From: Parasphingorhabdus flavimaris
GTDB lineage: Bacteria; Pseudomonadota; Alphaproteobacteria; Sphingomonadales; Sphingomonadaceae
NCBI RefSeq assembly: GCF_013371215.1
Contig: NZ_JABWMH010000003.1
Span: forward strand, 496,001-560,000
Length of the DNA: 64,000 nt
Direction: 5' to 3'
Part shown: positions 32,561 to 41,504 of the stretch, in pieces
Layout: every line of letters starts with the position of its first letter
Numbering within the stretch: the stretch's first letter is position 1
Notes under the pieces: generated by a model
Told to the model about the DNA's origin: nothing
The model's input: the letters and a program-made list of their open reading frames with translations, nothing else
Databases searched by the model: none
Program-made: the position numbers and the translations under genes

Positions 32561-34324
32561 CTAGGCCGGGTCGGGCGCGACGTTGCTGAACCAGACGGTG
32601 CGATAGGGCGACAGGCTGAAATCACCCTCGATGTCGGTGATGATATGGCCGGAGATCAGATCCCACCAGCGGTCACCGGCGATCAGATTGATGTCCGCGA
32701 GCGACAGTGTCTTTTCGTCATTTGTCACATTGCTGATCGCGAAGATGCTCTGTGTCCGTTCGCGACTCTGGCGCCAGATGCCGAACAGCCCTTCGGGCAG
32801 CGCCAGCGTGAATTGCACCGCATTGGGGTGAAAGGCCGGTTGCTGCTTGCGGATCTCGACCAGTGAAAGAAACCGCGAGAAGACCTGCGCCTCGACGGTT
32901 TCCGGGTCGGCCAGTTTCGCGCTGATCATATCATAGTCCAGCTGGGACCGGTTGATCGACCGGTTGTGCCCGGTCAGGTTGACATCCTCATAGCTGTTCG
33001 GCGTCGCCAGCAGGCTGTGGATATAGATGGCCGGAATCCCCTCCAGCGCCAGCATGATCCCCATCGCCGCCATGAACCGGTCGATCTGATATTCGTCCGG
33101 TCCGTCCAGCGTGCCCTGCATCGCTTCAAAAAAGGAGATGTTCATCTCATAGGGCTTCTCGGTTCCGCCCGGACCGCGCCGCATCGACACGCGCCCGCCA
33201 AAGCCCTGGATAGTGGCCAGCATCTGGTCGACCTCGCCTTGCGGCAGCGCCCCCTCGGTCGGACGCAGGCCGATCCCGTCGTGGCTGGCGGTGAAATTGA
33301 GATAGGTGCAGCCGGTCAGCGCCGGCGGATTGCTCCGCGTCAGACGTTTCAGATAGAGTGCGTTGCCGGTCAGCAGCGCGTGGACCAGCAGCGGCGGCAG
33401 CGAGAAATTATAGATGACATGCGCTTCGTTCTGGTTGCCGAAATAGGTCAGATTCTCGTGATTGGGAATGTTGGTCTCGGTGATGATGATCAGCGTCTCC
33501 GCATGATGGTCCATCAGCGTCCGGAGGAGCCTGATGATCTCGTGGGTTTCGTCGAGATTGATCGAGGGCGTGCCGATTTTCTTCCACAGGAACGCAACCG
33601 CGTCGAGCCGGAAAATCCGCACGCCATGGTCGATATAGGCGGCGATGATCTTGACAAATTCGATCAGCAGCTCGGGATTGGTGAAATCGAAATCCAGCTG
33701 GTCGCGGCTGAATGTGCTCCAGACATGGCGGTCGCCGGACGCCGTGCGAAACGGCGTCAGCAGCGGATGTGCCCGCGGACGCACCACCTGCCCGAGGTCG
33801 GCGGCTGGATCGGCGGTATAATAATAATCCTTGCCCGGCGCTTCATCGGACAGAAATTGCTGGAACCAGACCGATTTGCTCGATCCGTGATTGATCACCA
33901 GATCGCCCATCAGCCGATAGTCGCCGGCAATGGCCTCGATATCGGACCAGTCGCCCAGCTCCTCGTCGACCGCGAGATAGTCGATCACCCCGAACCCGTC
34001 ATCGCAGCTATAGGGAAAAAACGGCAGGATATGCACGGCACCGATCGTCTGGCCGATATGCTGCTTCAGGAAGCGATGCAGTGTCCGCAGCGGCCGCTCG
34101 TCATCCGAGCGGATCGTGCCGCCATAGGTGATCATCGCGACATCGCTCTCGTCCCACAAATGCTTGTCGGCGATTTCCGACCGCGGGATCATCTTGCTCT
34201 TGTCGGGCCAGAACAGTTCGACGATGCGCTTTGCCAGCGCCTCGCAATCATGATCGGGGTAGACCGCGCCCAGATGCGCCGTCAGCCGTTGCAGAAGATG
34301 GTCGATAGTGGCGCGGTCGTTCAT
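32561..34324 (-). CDS. GH13_18 phosphorylase, probable glucosylglycerate phosphorylase
   Basis: A 587-residue (from ATG 34324) alpha-amylase-family enzyme of the sucrose-phosphorylase group. Visible: FPYSCDDGFGVIDY near residues 103-116, nucleophile Asp241 in IFRLDAVAFLWK, acid/base Glu in ITETNIPNHEN near 284, and the transition-state Asp in SHDGIGLRPTEG near 345. GH13_18 holds sucrose, sucrose-6'-phosphate and glucosylglycerate phosphorylases (E. coli YcjM). The neighbours favour glucosylglycerate: phosphorolysis would give glucose 1-phosphate and glycerate. A GTG at 34339 is an alternative start. Confidence 0.85.
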   Translation of the reverse strand: MNDRATIDHLLQRLTAHLGAVYPDHDCEALAKRIVELFWPDKSKMIPRSEIADKHLWDESDVAMITYGGTIRSDDERPLRTLHRFLKQHIGQTIGAVHILPFFPYSCDDGFGVIDYLAVDEELGDWSDIEAIAGDYRLMGDLVINHGSSKSVWFQQFLSDEAPGKDYYYTADPAADLGQVVRPRAHPLLTPFRTASGDRHVWSTFSRDQLDFDFTNPELLIEFVKIIAAYIDHGVRIFRLDAVAFLWKKIGTPSINLDETHEIIRLLRTLMDHHAETLIIITETNIPNHENLTYFGNQNEAHVIYNFSLPPLLVHALLTGNALYLKRLTRSNPPALTGCTYLNFTASHDGIGLRPTEGALPQGEVDQMLATIQGFGGRVSMRRGPGGTEKPYEMNISFFEAMQGTLDGPDEYQIDRFMAAMGIMLALEGIPAIYIHSLLATPNSYEDVNLTGHNRSINRSQLDYDMISAKLADPETVEAQVFSRFLSLVEIRKQQPAFHPNAVQFTLALPEGLFGIWRQSRERTQSIFAISNVTNDEKTLSLADINLIAGDRWWDLISGHIITDIEGDFSLSPYRTVWFSNVAPDPA

Positions 34325-34388
34325 GGCTGCTTCTGTCACTCCGAAAATCTTCTTGACCCCGGCGGAACAATCGGGCCCTTATTGTGCA

Positions 34389-35663
34389 GTGCATCAAACA
34401 ACAAATCCCGATTCAATAAAAGCCTTTTTAGCGGATCTCTATTTGCAGGCGCTACAACCGGCGCTTCCGACCAACGCGATGCGCGCCGTCCAATGGCCAC
34501 AGGTGCCCGGCCGGACCTACCTGCTGTCCATTGGCAAGGCGGCCAGCCAGATGGCTTCTGCTATCCTCGATCGTCTGCCGGAAAATGTCGACGGTTTGAT
34601 CGTCACGCGTCAGGGCTATGTCGAGCCGAGCTTTGCGCCGGACAATCTGCAGATTGTCGAAGCCTCGCATCCGGTCCCGGATTCGGTCGGCGCGGAGGCG
34701 GCGCAACGCGCATTGCAGGCGGCGGACGCGCTTGGCGCAGATGATCTGCTGCTGGTGCTGATGTCGGGCGGCGCCAGCGCGCTGCTCCCCGCTCCGGCCG
34801 ACGGGATATCGCTGGCCGAGAAACAGGCTGTCACCCGAGCTTTGCTGGGCAGCGGCGCGCCGATCAGCGAGATGAACATGGTCCGCAAACATCTCTCGGC
34901 GATCAAGGGAGGAAGGCTGGCGGCGAGAGCCTGGCCGGCGGCGACCCATATGATCGCCATTTCCGATATTCCCGGCGACGATATCGCGATGATCGGCTCG
35001 GGTCCTACGGCCGCGGACAGCTCGACCTGCGCCGATACGCTGGCGATTGCCGACAAATATGACATCATATTACCGCCAGCGATCCAGAGCCGGTTGCTCT
35101 CCGGCGCGCTGGAAACGCCGAAGGCCGACGATCCGAAGATGCAGCGGACGACCGCCACCCTATGCGCCCGGCCGGCGGATATGTGCGCGGCGGCGGTCGA
35201 AGCCGTTCGTGCCATGGGCTATGAAGCGATCATGCTGGGCGATGCGCTGGAGGGCGACGCGCTGGAACTCGGGCGCGACCATGCCGCACAGGCGCTGGCA
35301 ATCAAGGCCAGTGGTCGCAAGGCGGCCCTGATATCCGGTGGCGAGGCGACGGTGACCTTGCGCAACCGCAATGGTCGCGGTGGCCGCTGCACCGCCTATC
35401 TGCTGGCCTGCGCCCTGGCATTGCAGGGTGAGCGCGATATCTGCGGCTTTGCTGCCGACAGCGACGGCATCGACGGTTCGGAAGACAATGCCGGTGGCTA
35501 CTTGTGGCCCGGGATATTGGACCTGATGGGCGGGGCAGGGCAGGCGCGAGAACTGCTCGAACAGGACAATAGCTATCTGGCCTTTGAAAAGGCCGGCGCC
35601 CTGCTGATGACCGGGCCGTCGGGCACCAATGTGAACGACTTGAGAGTGATCCTCGTCGGCTGA
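34389..35663 (+). CDS. Glycerate kinase, MOFRL family (GckA/TtuD)
   Basis: About 424 residues. N-terminal MOFRL-associated domain (YLLSIGKAASQM; VLMSGGASALLPAP near 120; MNMVRKHLSAIKGGRLA near 163) and a C-terminal MOFRL domain (AALISGGEATVTL; DSDGIDGSEDNAGG near 353). The family phosphorylates D-glycerate to 2-phosphoglycerate. I prefer the GTG at 34389, giving the usual family length; ATG 34323 would overlap the start codon of the divergent GH13 gene. It would recycle glycerate released by the adjacent phosphorylase. Confidence 0.85.
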   Translation: MHQTTNPDSIKAFLADLYLQALQPALPTNAMRAVQWPQVPGRTYLLSIGKAASQMASAILDRLPENVDGLIVTRQGYVEPSFAPDNLQIVEASHPVPDSVGAEAAQRALQAADALGADDLLLVLMSGGASALLPAPADGISLAEKQAVTRALLGSGAPISEMNMVRKHLSAIKGGRLAARAWPAATHMIAISDIPGDDIAMIGSGPTAADSSTCADTLAIADKYDIILPPAIQSRLLSGALETPKADDPKMQRTTATLCARPADMCAAAVEAVRAMGYEAIMLGDALEGDALELGRDHAAQALAIKASGRKAALISGGEATVTLRNRNGRGGRCTAYLLACALALQGERDICGFAADSDGIDGSEDNAGGYLWPGILDLMGGAGQARELLEQDNSYLAFEKAGALLMTGPSGTNVNDLRVILVG

Positions 35664-35697
35664 TTCAACAGCCGCCCTGCAACTGATCTGGCCTGAG

Positions 35698-36165
35698 TCA
35701 GGCCGTGGCCGCGATCGCCAATATCTCGATGGCATCTTCCCGCCCGGCAAAATCACCGAGGTCGCCGGGTTCCAGCCCGATCAGCGCGCGGCTGACCGGC
35801 GCGGAAAAGGACACCAGCGCGCTGGCCGGATCGGCTTCGTCATCGCCGACGATGGAAAGAGTCTTTTCCTTGCCGTCGAGCAGGAACGTGACCGTGGTGC
35901 CGAATTCGACCTTTTCGCCGCTCGGCACCGGCGGCAGTTCCGCGGTCGATTGCCTGGTGTTCCAGTAGCGCAGGTCGCGCTTGGCTATTTTCAGCGCCAC
36001 CTCGTCGTCGGTCAGCGCAGCGACCTTTGCCTGCAATTCCGCCACACGGTCCTTGATCAGTTGCAATCCGCGCGGTGTGACCAGATTGGGCCCGACGGGA
36101 ATCGGATGCTCGAACTTGGGTTCGAGATGCTCGTCATCACCTTCTCTGCGGAAAGCAACGCTCAT
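35698..36165 (-). CDS. GreA/GreB family transcription elongation factor
   Basis: A 155-residue protein with an N-terminal coiled-coil segment (GLQLIKDRVAELQAKVAAL near 33-51) and a C-terminal FKBP-like domain with SAPVSRALIGLEPGD near 121-135, the conserved GreA/B C-terminal pattern. Such proteins rescue backtracked RNA polymerase; this one is a divergent paralogue rather than housekeeping GreA. It starts three bases downstream of the stop of the small gene upstream on the same strand. Confidence 0.85.
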   Translation of the reverse strand: MSVAFRREGDDEHLEPKFEHPIPVGPNLVTPRGLQLIKDRVAELQAKVAALTDDEVALKIAKRDLRYWNTRQSTAELPPVPSGEKVEFGTTVTFLLDGKEKTLSIVGDDEADPASALVSFSAPVSRALIGLEPGDLGDFAGREDAIEILAIAATA

Positions 36166-36168
36166 CGC

Positions 36169-36378
36169 TCAGGCTTTGGCTGCTTTTGGTGTTACCCAGA
36201 TCGAGACCGGCGCAACAAATTTGCCATGCGCCGGCGTGCCGACGTCGATGCGTTCGGCGGTGACCAGTTCACCGCTCTCGAGGCTGAAGGAGGCCCAGGG
36301 TTTGGGCATGCGGCCAAAGGTCATCTTCTGGATCGGCTGACCGGTGGCGCTGTTCATGATGGTTGCGATAATTGCCAT
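36169..36378 (-). CDS. Small hypothetical protein
   Basis: A 69-residue protein from the ATG at 36378 (MAIIATIMN). It is basic, with PWASFSLESGELVTAERIDVGTPAHGKF in the middle. I recognise no family. An in-frame start at 36414 would add 12 basic residues. It lies three bases before the GreA/B-like gene, suggesting co-transcription. Confidence 0.55.
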   Translation of the reverse strand: MAIIATIMNSATGQPIQKMTFGRMPKPWASFSLESGELVTAERIDVGTPAHGKFVAPVSIWVTPKAAKA

Positions 36379-36443
36379 GCCGCGCCGCTTGCGACGGAAG
36401 GGCCGGACTGTCAACTATATGGTGACGCCCTGCAGCCCGGCCA

Positions 36444-37010
36444 TCAACTTTTCGGTATCGTATCGGCCCGAATATAGGGAAACATGTGCGGAATATAATC
36501 GGCCTTGCCGAGTTCTACCCCTTCGCGGCGCATTATCGCATAAGCGGTCATGAGGTGGAAATAGAACTGGCCGAGCGTCCAGTCCCGGGCATATTGCTCC
36601 GCGGTGAGGTCAAACACCATGCCGTTCGGCAGTTCGTGCGCGATCGCTTCGCCCGGATCTCTATCCAGCGTGTCGGGGCTCAGCTTCTCCAGCAGTGCCA
36701 AGGTTTCCTCAATCCTTGCCTTTGCATCCGCGAACGAACTGGGCTGTTCTCCCGCATTGCGCCCTTCATCGACAAGTTCTCCGAGCGCAGTGGGAAAAAT
36801 CTCGCCTTGCAGACGGAACACCGCTTCCTGCGCTTGCACGCAGGCAAAGCGAATTTGGGTGGACAGGGGAAACATGTCGGGCGCGAGGCGCGCAGACAGC
36901 AGCGCATTCGCTTCCGCTTCTGGCAACTGATCCTGGGCCTTCTCGAGCCAGCCCGAGAGAGCCTTCAGCATTTGTGTATAGGTCGGTACGAGCAACTGCG
37001 TGAGTGACAT
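36444..37010 (-). CDS. DUF1993 family protein
   Basis: A 188-residue protein starting MSLTQLLVPTYTQMLKALSGWL, the DUF1993 N-terminal pattern, with QIRFACVQAQ near 55 and a C-terminal FYFHLMTAYAIMRREGVELGKADYI segment. DUF1993 resembles DinB-like four-helix bundles with possible metal-binding His residues. The function is unknown. I chose the ATG at 37010 rather than one at 37046. Confidence 0.85.
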   Translation of the reverse strand: MSLTQLLVPTYTQMLKALSGWLEKAQDQLPEAEANALLSARLAPDMFPLSTQIRFACVQAQEAVFRLQGEIFPTALGELVDEGRNAGEQPSSFADAKARIEETLALLEKLSPDTLDRDPGEAIAHELPNGMVFDLTAEQYARDWTLGQFYFHLMTAYAIMRREGVELGKADYIPHMFPYIRADTIPKS

Positions 37011-37155
37011 GTGTGGTTTTCTCCGAAAGGGGCCCATGGCTGGCAATCCAGTCGATTTGGTTTATCGCCGCTTGCCTGTCCACCGGAATCAGGATGCTGG
37101 TTATGGCAGAATCAGTTTTTGGCCCCTCGCTCTGACAGATTTGGTCTCTGTCGGG

Positions 37156-37827
37156 TCAGCGCCAGTCGACGATTTTCCAGCCGCGCTGCTTCGCCAGATG
37201 GCGCAATTTGGGGGTCGGGGTTGTGGCTATCGCCTCGTCGGCCCATTCCAGCATCGCCTGATCGCTGACATGGTCGGAATAGGCGCGGACATGGGATTGG
37301 GAGCGCTGCCATCCCTGGCTGGCGAACAGCGCCTCGATCCGGCCGATCTTGGCGTCGTCATAGCAATTCTCGCCGATGATCTGCGGCAACACGCGTCCTT
37401 CGTTGTCGACCATTAGCTGGGTGCCGATCAGATGATCAAATCCCAGACGGCGGGCTATGGCTTCGGCGTAAAGTTCATAGGATGCGGTAACCAGCACCAG
37501 CTTGCGTCCGTCCGCGCGGTCCGCTTCCACCTGCTCGATCGCCTTTTTGTGATGGTTGGAGCGCAGGACCTTGTCCACGAAACGCTCGATATGCGGTTGC
37601 AATAGCGACAGTTCCGGACCGTTGCCGAGCAGCATCTGCTGGTTGAACGTCTTCAGTCGCCCGCGGCTGATCAGCTTGAGCCCATAGGCGATGAAACCGA
37701 ACGGCAGGATCGGCAGAAACACCAGCCGCCACGGCGCTCTGGCAAAGACCATATGGAACAGGAACGGCGTATAGGTTCCGCGCACGGTGATCGTGCGGTC
37801 CATGTCGTAAAGTGATATTTTCTGCAT
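37156..37827 (-). CDS. HAD-IB family phosphatase
   Basis: A 223-residue HAD hydrolase. Motif I is SLYDMDRTITVRGTY (Asp8, Asp10), motif II LVTASYELYAEA near 111-122, and a late YSDHVSDQAMLEWAD segment near 182-196. A hydrophobic helix around residues 22-50 suggests membrane association. Related proteins dephosphorylate phosphoserine or lipid-linked substrates; the substrate is open. It is divergent from the mla operon. Confidence 0.8.
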   Translation of the reverse strand: MQKISLYDMDRTITVRGTYTPFLFHMVFARAPWRLVFLPILPFGFIAYGLKLISRGRLKTFNQQMLLGNGPELSLLQPHIERFVDKVLRSNHHKKAIEQVEADRADGRKLVLVTASYELYAEAIARRLGFDHLIGTQLMVDNEGRVLPQIIGENCYDDAKIGRIEALFASQGWQRSQSHVRAYSDHVSDQAMLEWADEAIATTPTPKLRHLAKQRGWKIVDWR

Positions 37828-37942
37828 GCTGTCCCGATATTGCCGTTCGCGCGCTCCTTAGCAGCCCGCCTGCCAAAGCACCAAATATTTGAACAGTTTA
37901 ATCTCTTGAGCTTTGTCGCAATTTCCGTCACCTATAGGCGCG

Positions 37943-39055
37943 ATGTCGATACCCAGCGATTTTGTCGAAGAGACAGCCGAGGATGGTGCGGTTACGCTGC
38001 ATTTTTCCGGCGACCTCTCGATTGCCAGTATCGGCGACCTGCCGGAGCGGCTGAGAGACTTTGCTAGCCAGGCCAAAAGGCTCGATATTTCCGGTACCGG
38101 CTATGTCGACACGGTCGGGGCATGGCTGATCCACCGCACCGCGCGCGATATGGAAGCCGAGATTGTCGGTGCCGATGATGACGCGGAGCGGCTGATTGCC
38201 GCCGTCGCTGGTGCCGATCAGGCGACCGAAATCCGGCCCGACGCATTGAACCCGGTGGTCCGTGTACTCGGGGAAATCGGCGAATCGACCGCTTTGGCCT
38301 TTACGACATTGACCGGCCTCATCGGATTTTTCGGGGCGATCATGGTCGGTTTTTTCCGGCTGGTCCGCCATCCCGGCCAGATCAGGTGGAATGCGGTGAT
38401 CCAGCGTTTCGACGTTGTCGGCGTCCGCGCTCTCGGCATTGTCGGCCTGATGAGCTTCCTGATCGGGCTGGTGATTGCCCAGCAGGGCGCTGTGCAATTG
38501 CGGCAATTCGGCGCGGAAGTGTTCACCGTCAATCTCGTCGGCCGGCTGACGCTGCGCGAACTGGGCGTGCTAATGACCGCGATCATGGTTGCGGGACGCT
38601 CCGGCTCGGCCTTTGCCGCACAGATCGGCACAATGAAACTGACCGAGGAAATCGACGCGATGCGCACCATCGGCGTGTCGCCGATCGAGGCCCTGGTGCT
38701 GCCGCGCTTCCTTGCTGCGGTGATCATGCTGCCCTTGCTCGGTTTTTACGCATCGGTCGTGGCGATCATCGGCGGCGGCCTGCTGAGCTGGGTTGAACTG
38801 GACATTCCACCGGCAACATTCTTTGCCCGCATCCGCGAGGTCGTGCCGCTGACCGACGTCTATGTCGGGCTGGTGAAGGCGCCGGTATTCGGTGCGATCA
38901 TCGCGATCACCGGCTGCTATCAGGGCATGCAGGTCAAGGGCAATGCCGAGGATGTCGGCAAGCGGACAACCGCAGCGGTGGTCCAGGCCATTTTCCTGGT
39001 GATCGTGCTCGACGCCTTTTTCGCGGTCTTCTTCAGCTGGATCGGATGGAATTGA
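37943..39055 (+). CDS. mlaE: ABC transporter permease MlaE with N-terminal STAS domain
   Basis: A 370-residue permease. Residues 1-95 form a STAS-like domain (VTLHFSGDLSIASIGDLPERL; KRLDISGTGYVDTVGAW), and residues 105-370 a MlaE-type permease with RHPGQIRWNAV near 147, GRSGSAFAAQIGTMKLTEEIDAM near 231-253, and LPRFLAAVI. The Mla-type complex moves phospholipids between membranes. In E. coli the STAS protein (MlaB) is separate; the fusion here is frequent in alphaproteobacteria. First gene of mlaEFD-lipoprotein. Confidence 0.93.
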   Translation: MSIPSDFVEETAEDGAVTLHFSGDLSIASIGDLPERLRDFASQAKRLDISGTGYVDTVGAWLIHRTARDMEAEIVGADDDAERLIAAVAGADQATEIRPDALNPVVRVLGEIGESTALAFTTLTGLIGFFGAIMVGFFRLVRHPGQIRWNAVIQRFDVVGVRALGIVGLMSFLIGLVIAQQGAVQLRQFGAEVFTVNLVGRLTLRELGVLMTAIMVAGRSGSAFAAQIGTMKLTEEIDAMRTIGVSPIEALVLPRFLAAVIMLPLLGFYASVVAIIGGGLLSWVELDIPPATFFARIREVVPLTDVYVGLVKAPVFGAIIAITGCYQGMQVKGNAEDVGKRTTAAVVQAIFLVIVLDAFFAVFFSWIGWN

Positions 39056-39870
39056 TGAGCGCGTCGCAGACCATCGCCTATAATCCTGACTATGACGGTC
39101 CGATCATCAGCGTGCGCGGGCTGCGCAACAGCTTTGGCGAACAGGTGGTGCACGACAATCTCGATCTCGATGTCCGGCGCGGCGAGATCATCGGCGTCGT
39201 GGGCGGGTCCGGTACCGGCAAATCGGTGCTGATGCGTTCGATCATCGGATTGCAAATGCCCAATGAAGGCGAAGTCGAGGTTTTTGGCCAGCATATCCTC
39301 GGCAAGTCCGACGCCGAGACAATCGAGATCCGCAAGCGCTGGGGCGTCTTGTTCCAGGGCGGCGCGCTATTTTCCACGCTGACCGTGGCAGAAAATGTCA
39401 TGGTGCCGATCCGCGAATTCTATCCCGATATGGATCGCGAGTTCCGGCGGGAAGTGGCCAAATATAAGGTCTGTCTTTCCGGATTGCCGCCCGATGCGGC
39501 GCCGAAATATCCCTCGCAATTGTCGGGTGGAATGCGCAAGCGGGCAGGCATCGCGCGGGCGCTCGCGCTCGATCCCGAGCTGCTGTTTCTCGATGAACCG
39601 ACCGCAGGGCTCGACCCGATTGGCGCCGCCGCGTTCGACAATCTGACCAAGGAGTTGCAGCAGACGCTGGGGCTGACGGTGTTCCTGATCACCCATGATC
39701 TGGATACGCTCCACGCGATTTGCGACCGGGTCGCGGTACTCGCCGATCAGCAGGTGATTGCCGTCGGCACGATCGACGAATTGCTCGCGCTCGACCATCC
39801 GTGGATACAGGAATATTTCAACGGGCCGCGCGGCCGGATGGCCTCCAGCGGCAAAAAGATGCTAGGATGA
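39055..39870 (+). CDS. mlaF: ABC transporter ATP-binding protein MlaF
   Basis: A 271-residue ATPase with Walker A GGSGTGKS near residue 49-56, Q-loop FQGGALFSTLT near 100, signature LSGGMRKR near 153-160, Walker B ELLFLDEPTAGLDP near 173-186, and H-loop ITHDLDTLH near 209. GMRKR and the LFQGGALF region are typical of MlaF. The ATG overlaps the mlaE stop (TGATG). ATG at 39046 is an alternative start within mlaE. Confidence 0.94.
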   Translation: MSASQTIAYNPDYDGPIISVRGLRNSFGEQVVHDNLDLDVRRGEIIGVVGGSGTGKSVLMRSIIGLQMPNEGEVEVFGQHILGKSDAETIEIRKRWGVLFQGGALFSTLTVAENVMVPIREFYPDMDREFRREVAKYKVCLSGLPPDAAPKYPSQLSGGMRKRAGIARALALDPELLFLDEPTAGLDPIGAAAFDNLTKELQQTLGLTVFLITHDLDTLHAICDRVAVLADQQVIAVGTIDELLALDHPWIQEYFNGPRGRMASSGKKMLG

Positions 39871-39935
39871 GAATGGGCCACCGGTTTAGAGAATTGTTGC
39901 AGCTGACGGCACCGCCGGTCATAGAGGTGAAATAG

Positions 39936-40883
39936 ATGGAAACGCGCTCGAACCATATCCTTGTCGGTGTTGTCACTTTGGCGATGCTGGCGCTCGTCGC
40001 TGCCTTTCTGGTCTGGATCGTCCGTTTTGGCGATGGCGCGACCAAGGAATATGATATTTTCTTTGCCCAGTCGGTTGGCGGGCTGGCCTCGGGAACCGGT
40101 GTGACATTTGCGGGTGTCCCTTCCGGCCAGGTGACCAAGGTCGAGCTGTGGAAGAAGGACCCGAATTTTGTCCGCGTCCGCATCGCGGTGAGCGAAGACA
40201 CGCCGATCCTCGAAGGCACTACCGCCACGATCCAGAGCGTCAGCTTTACCGCGCCACCGAATATCCAGCTCGACGGCGCCAAAAAGGGCGCGCCGCCGAT
40301 TACCGATCTCGGCCCCGAAGGGGTGCCGGTCATCCCGACCAAACCGGGAGCGCTAGGGGAATTGCTCAACAGCGCGCCGCTGGTGGTCGAGCGGCTGGCA
40401 ACATTGACCGACCGGCTGACCCTGTTGCTGTCGGACGACAACCAGAAATCGATCAGCGGAATTCTGGCCAATACCGACAAGTTGACCGGCACGCTGGCAA
40501 GACAGGCGCCGGCCCTCGAGGCACTGATGGAAGAATCGCGGATCGCCATTCGCAACGCCGGCCAGACCGCCGAGAAGCTGGGGCTGGTCGCCGACAATAC
40601 CAATGCTTTCCTGACCGACAACGGCGAGCCTGTGGCGAAAAATCTCGCTACCACGCTGGATTCCGCCTCCAAGAGCCTGCTCGCTCTCGAAGGCGTATTG
40701 AAAAATGCGCAGCCCGGTGCGGAGCGTTTCTCGAACAAGACTTTGCCGGAAATCGACCAGCTGGTCGAGGATATGCAGGCGCTGACCAAATCGATGACCA
40801 ATGTGACCGAGCGGCTGGATCAGGGCGGGGCAGGGTCCCTCTTGTCGGCACCGACACTGCCGGATTACGAGCCAGGAAAATGA
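39936..40883 (+). CDS. mlaD: MlaD family (MCE-domain) protein
   Basis: A 315-residue periplasmic lipid-binding component. One membrane anchor lies at about residues 8-30, then the MCE domain (about 35-115, VGGLASGTGVTFAGVPSGQVTKVEL), a Pro-rich spacer, and a long helical tail rich in leucine and charged residues. It has a GAGGTGA Shine-Dalgarno before the ATG at 39936 and follows mlaF by 65 bases. Confidence 0.92.
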   Translation: METRSNHILVGVVTLAMLALVAAFLVWIVRFGDGATKEYDIFFAQSVGGLASGTGVTFAGVPSGQVTKVELWKKDPNFVRVRIAVSEDTPILEGTTATIQSVSFTAPPNIQLDGAKKGAPPITDLGPEGVPVIPTKPGALGELLNSAPLVVERLATLTDRLTLLLSDDNQKSISGILANTDKLTGTLARQAPALEALMEESRIAIRNAGQTAEKLGLVADNTNAFLTDNGEPVAKNLATTLDSASKSLLALEGVLKNAQPGAERFSNKTLPEIDQLVEDMQALTKSMTNVTERLDQGGAGSLLSAPTLPDYEPGK

Positions 40884-40893
40884 AGGGGCAGAT

Positions 40894-41487
40894 ATGATGA
40901 GCAAATTTTTGAAAGCCGTCGGTCTGCTGGCCGCAACCACCGCGCTGGGCGCCTGCGTGAGCTTTGGCGGCGCTGAACCGCCCCCGTCGCTATTGGCGCT
41001 GTCGCCCGACCAGAAGCTTTCGGCCGGGGCCGTGCGCAGCGGACCGCAGGCCGGTTCTCTGGTCGTTGCATTGCCCGCCGCGCCCCAGAAGCTGAATACG
41101 ATCCGGGTGCCGGTACAAACCACCGGTACCGGCATCGCCTATCTCAAGGACGCCGTGTGGGTCGACAAGCCGGCGCGCCTGTTTCAGGACCTGCTCAGCG
41201 AAACCATCGCTGCCACGAACAACCGGCTGGTGCTCACGGCAACCGAAGCGGGCGGCAACGCGCAAACCTATATTACCGGTGAACTGGTCAATTTCGGCCT
41301 CGACGGCCCCAGCCTGACCGTCACCGTCACCTATGACGCGGTAAAGATGGTCACCGACAAGCCGGTCGAGAAAAAGCGCTTTCAGGCCAGTGAAAAGGTC
41401 TTTGCGGCCGAACCAAATCCGGTCGGAGAAGGTCTGAACCGGGCGGCCAACAAAGTGGCTGCGGAAGTCGCTGAATGGGTGGGCTAG
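40894..41487 (+). CDS. ABC-type transport auxiliary lipoprotein (PqiC/LptE-like)
   Basis: A 197-residue lipoprotein with a signal sequence ending in the lipobox LGAC (Cys21), followed by a beta-rich domain. VDKPARLFQDLLSETIAATNNR near 90-111 matches the ABC-type transport auxiliary component (DUF330/PqiC-like) pattern. It is the last gene of the mlaE-mlaF-mlaD operon, where it would be the outer-membrane partner. ATG at 40897 is an equally good start. No MlaC or MlaA gene lies next to it. Confidence 0.85.
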   Translation: MMSKFLKAVGLLAATTALGACVSFGGAEPPPSLLALSPDQKLSAGAVRSGPQAGSLVVALPAAPQKLNTIRVPVQTTGTGIAYLKDAVWVDKPARLFQDLLSETIAATNNRLVLTATEAGGNAQTYITGELVNFGLDGPSLTVTVTYDAVKMVTDKPVEKKRFQASEKVFAAEPNPVGEGLNRAANKVAAEVAEWVG

Positions 41488-41504
41488 CAGCCTAGCAGCG
41501 CCCT

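Noticed and set aside
34308-34388. Upstream starts (including ATG 34323) for the glycerate kinase
   Set aside because: They would overlap the divergent phosphorylase start codon and add residues beyond the family's usual N-terminus.
32966-34744. 592-codon plus-strand frame over the phosphorylase gene
   Set aside because: The minus strand has complete GH13 catalytic motifs; the plus-strand frame crosses into the kinase gene in another frame.
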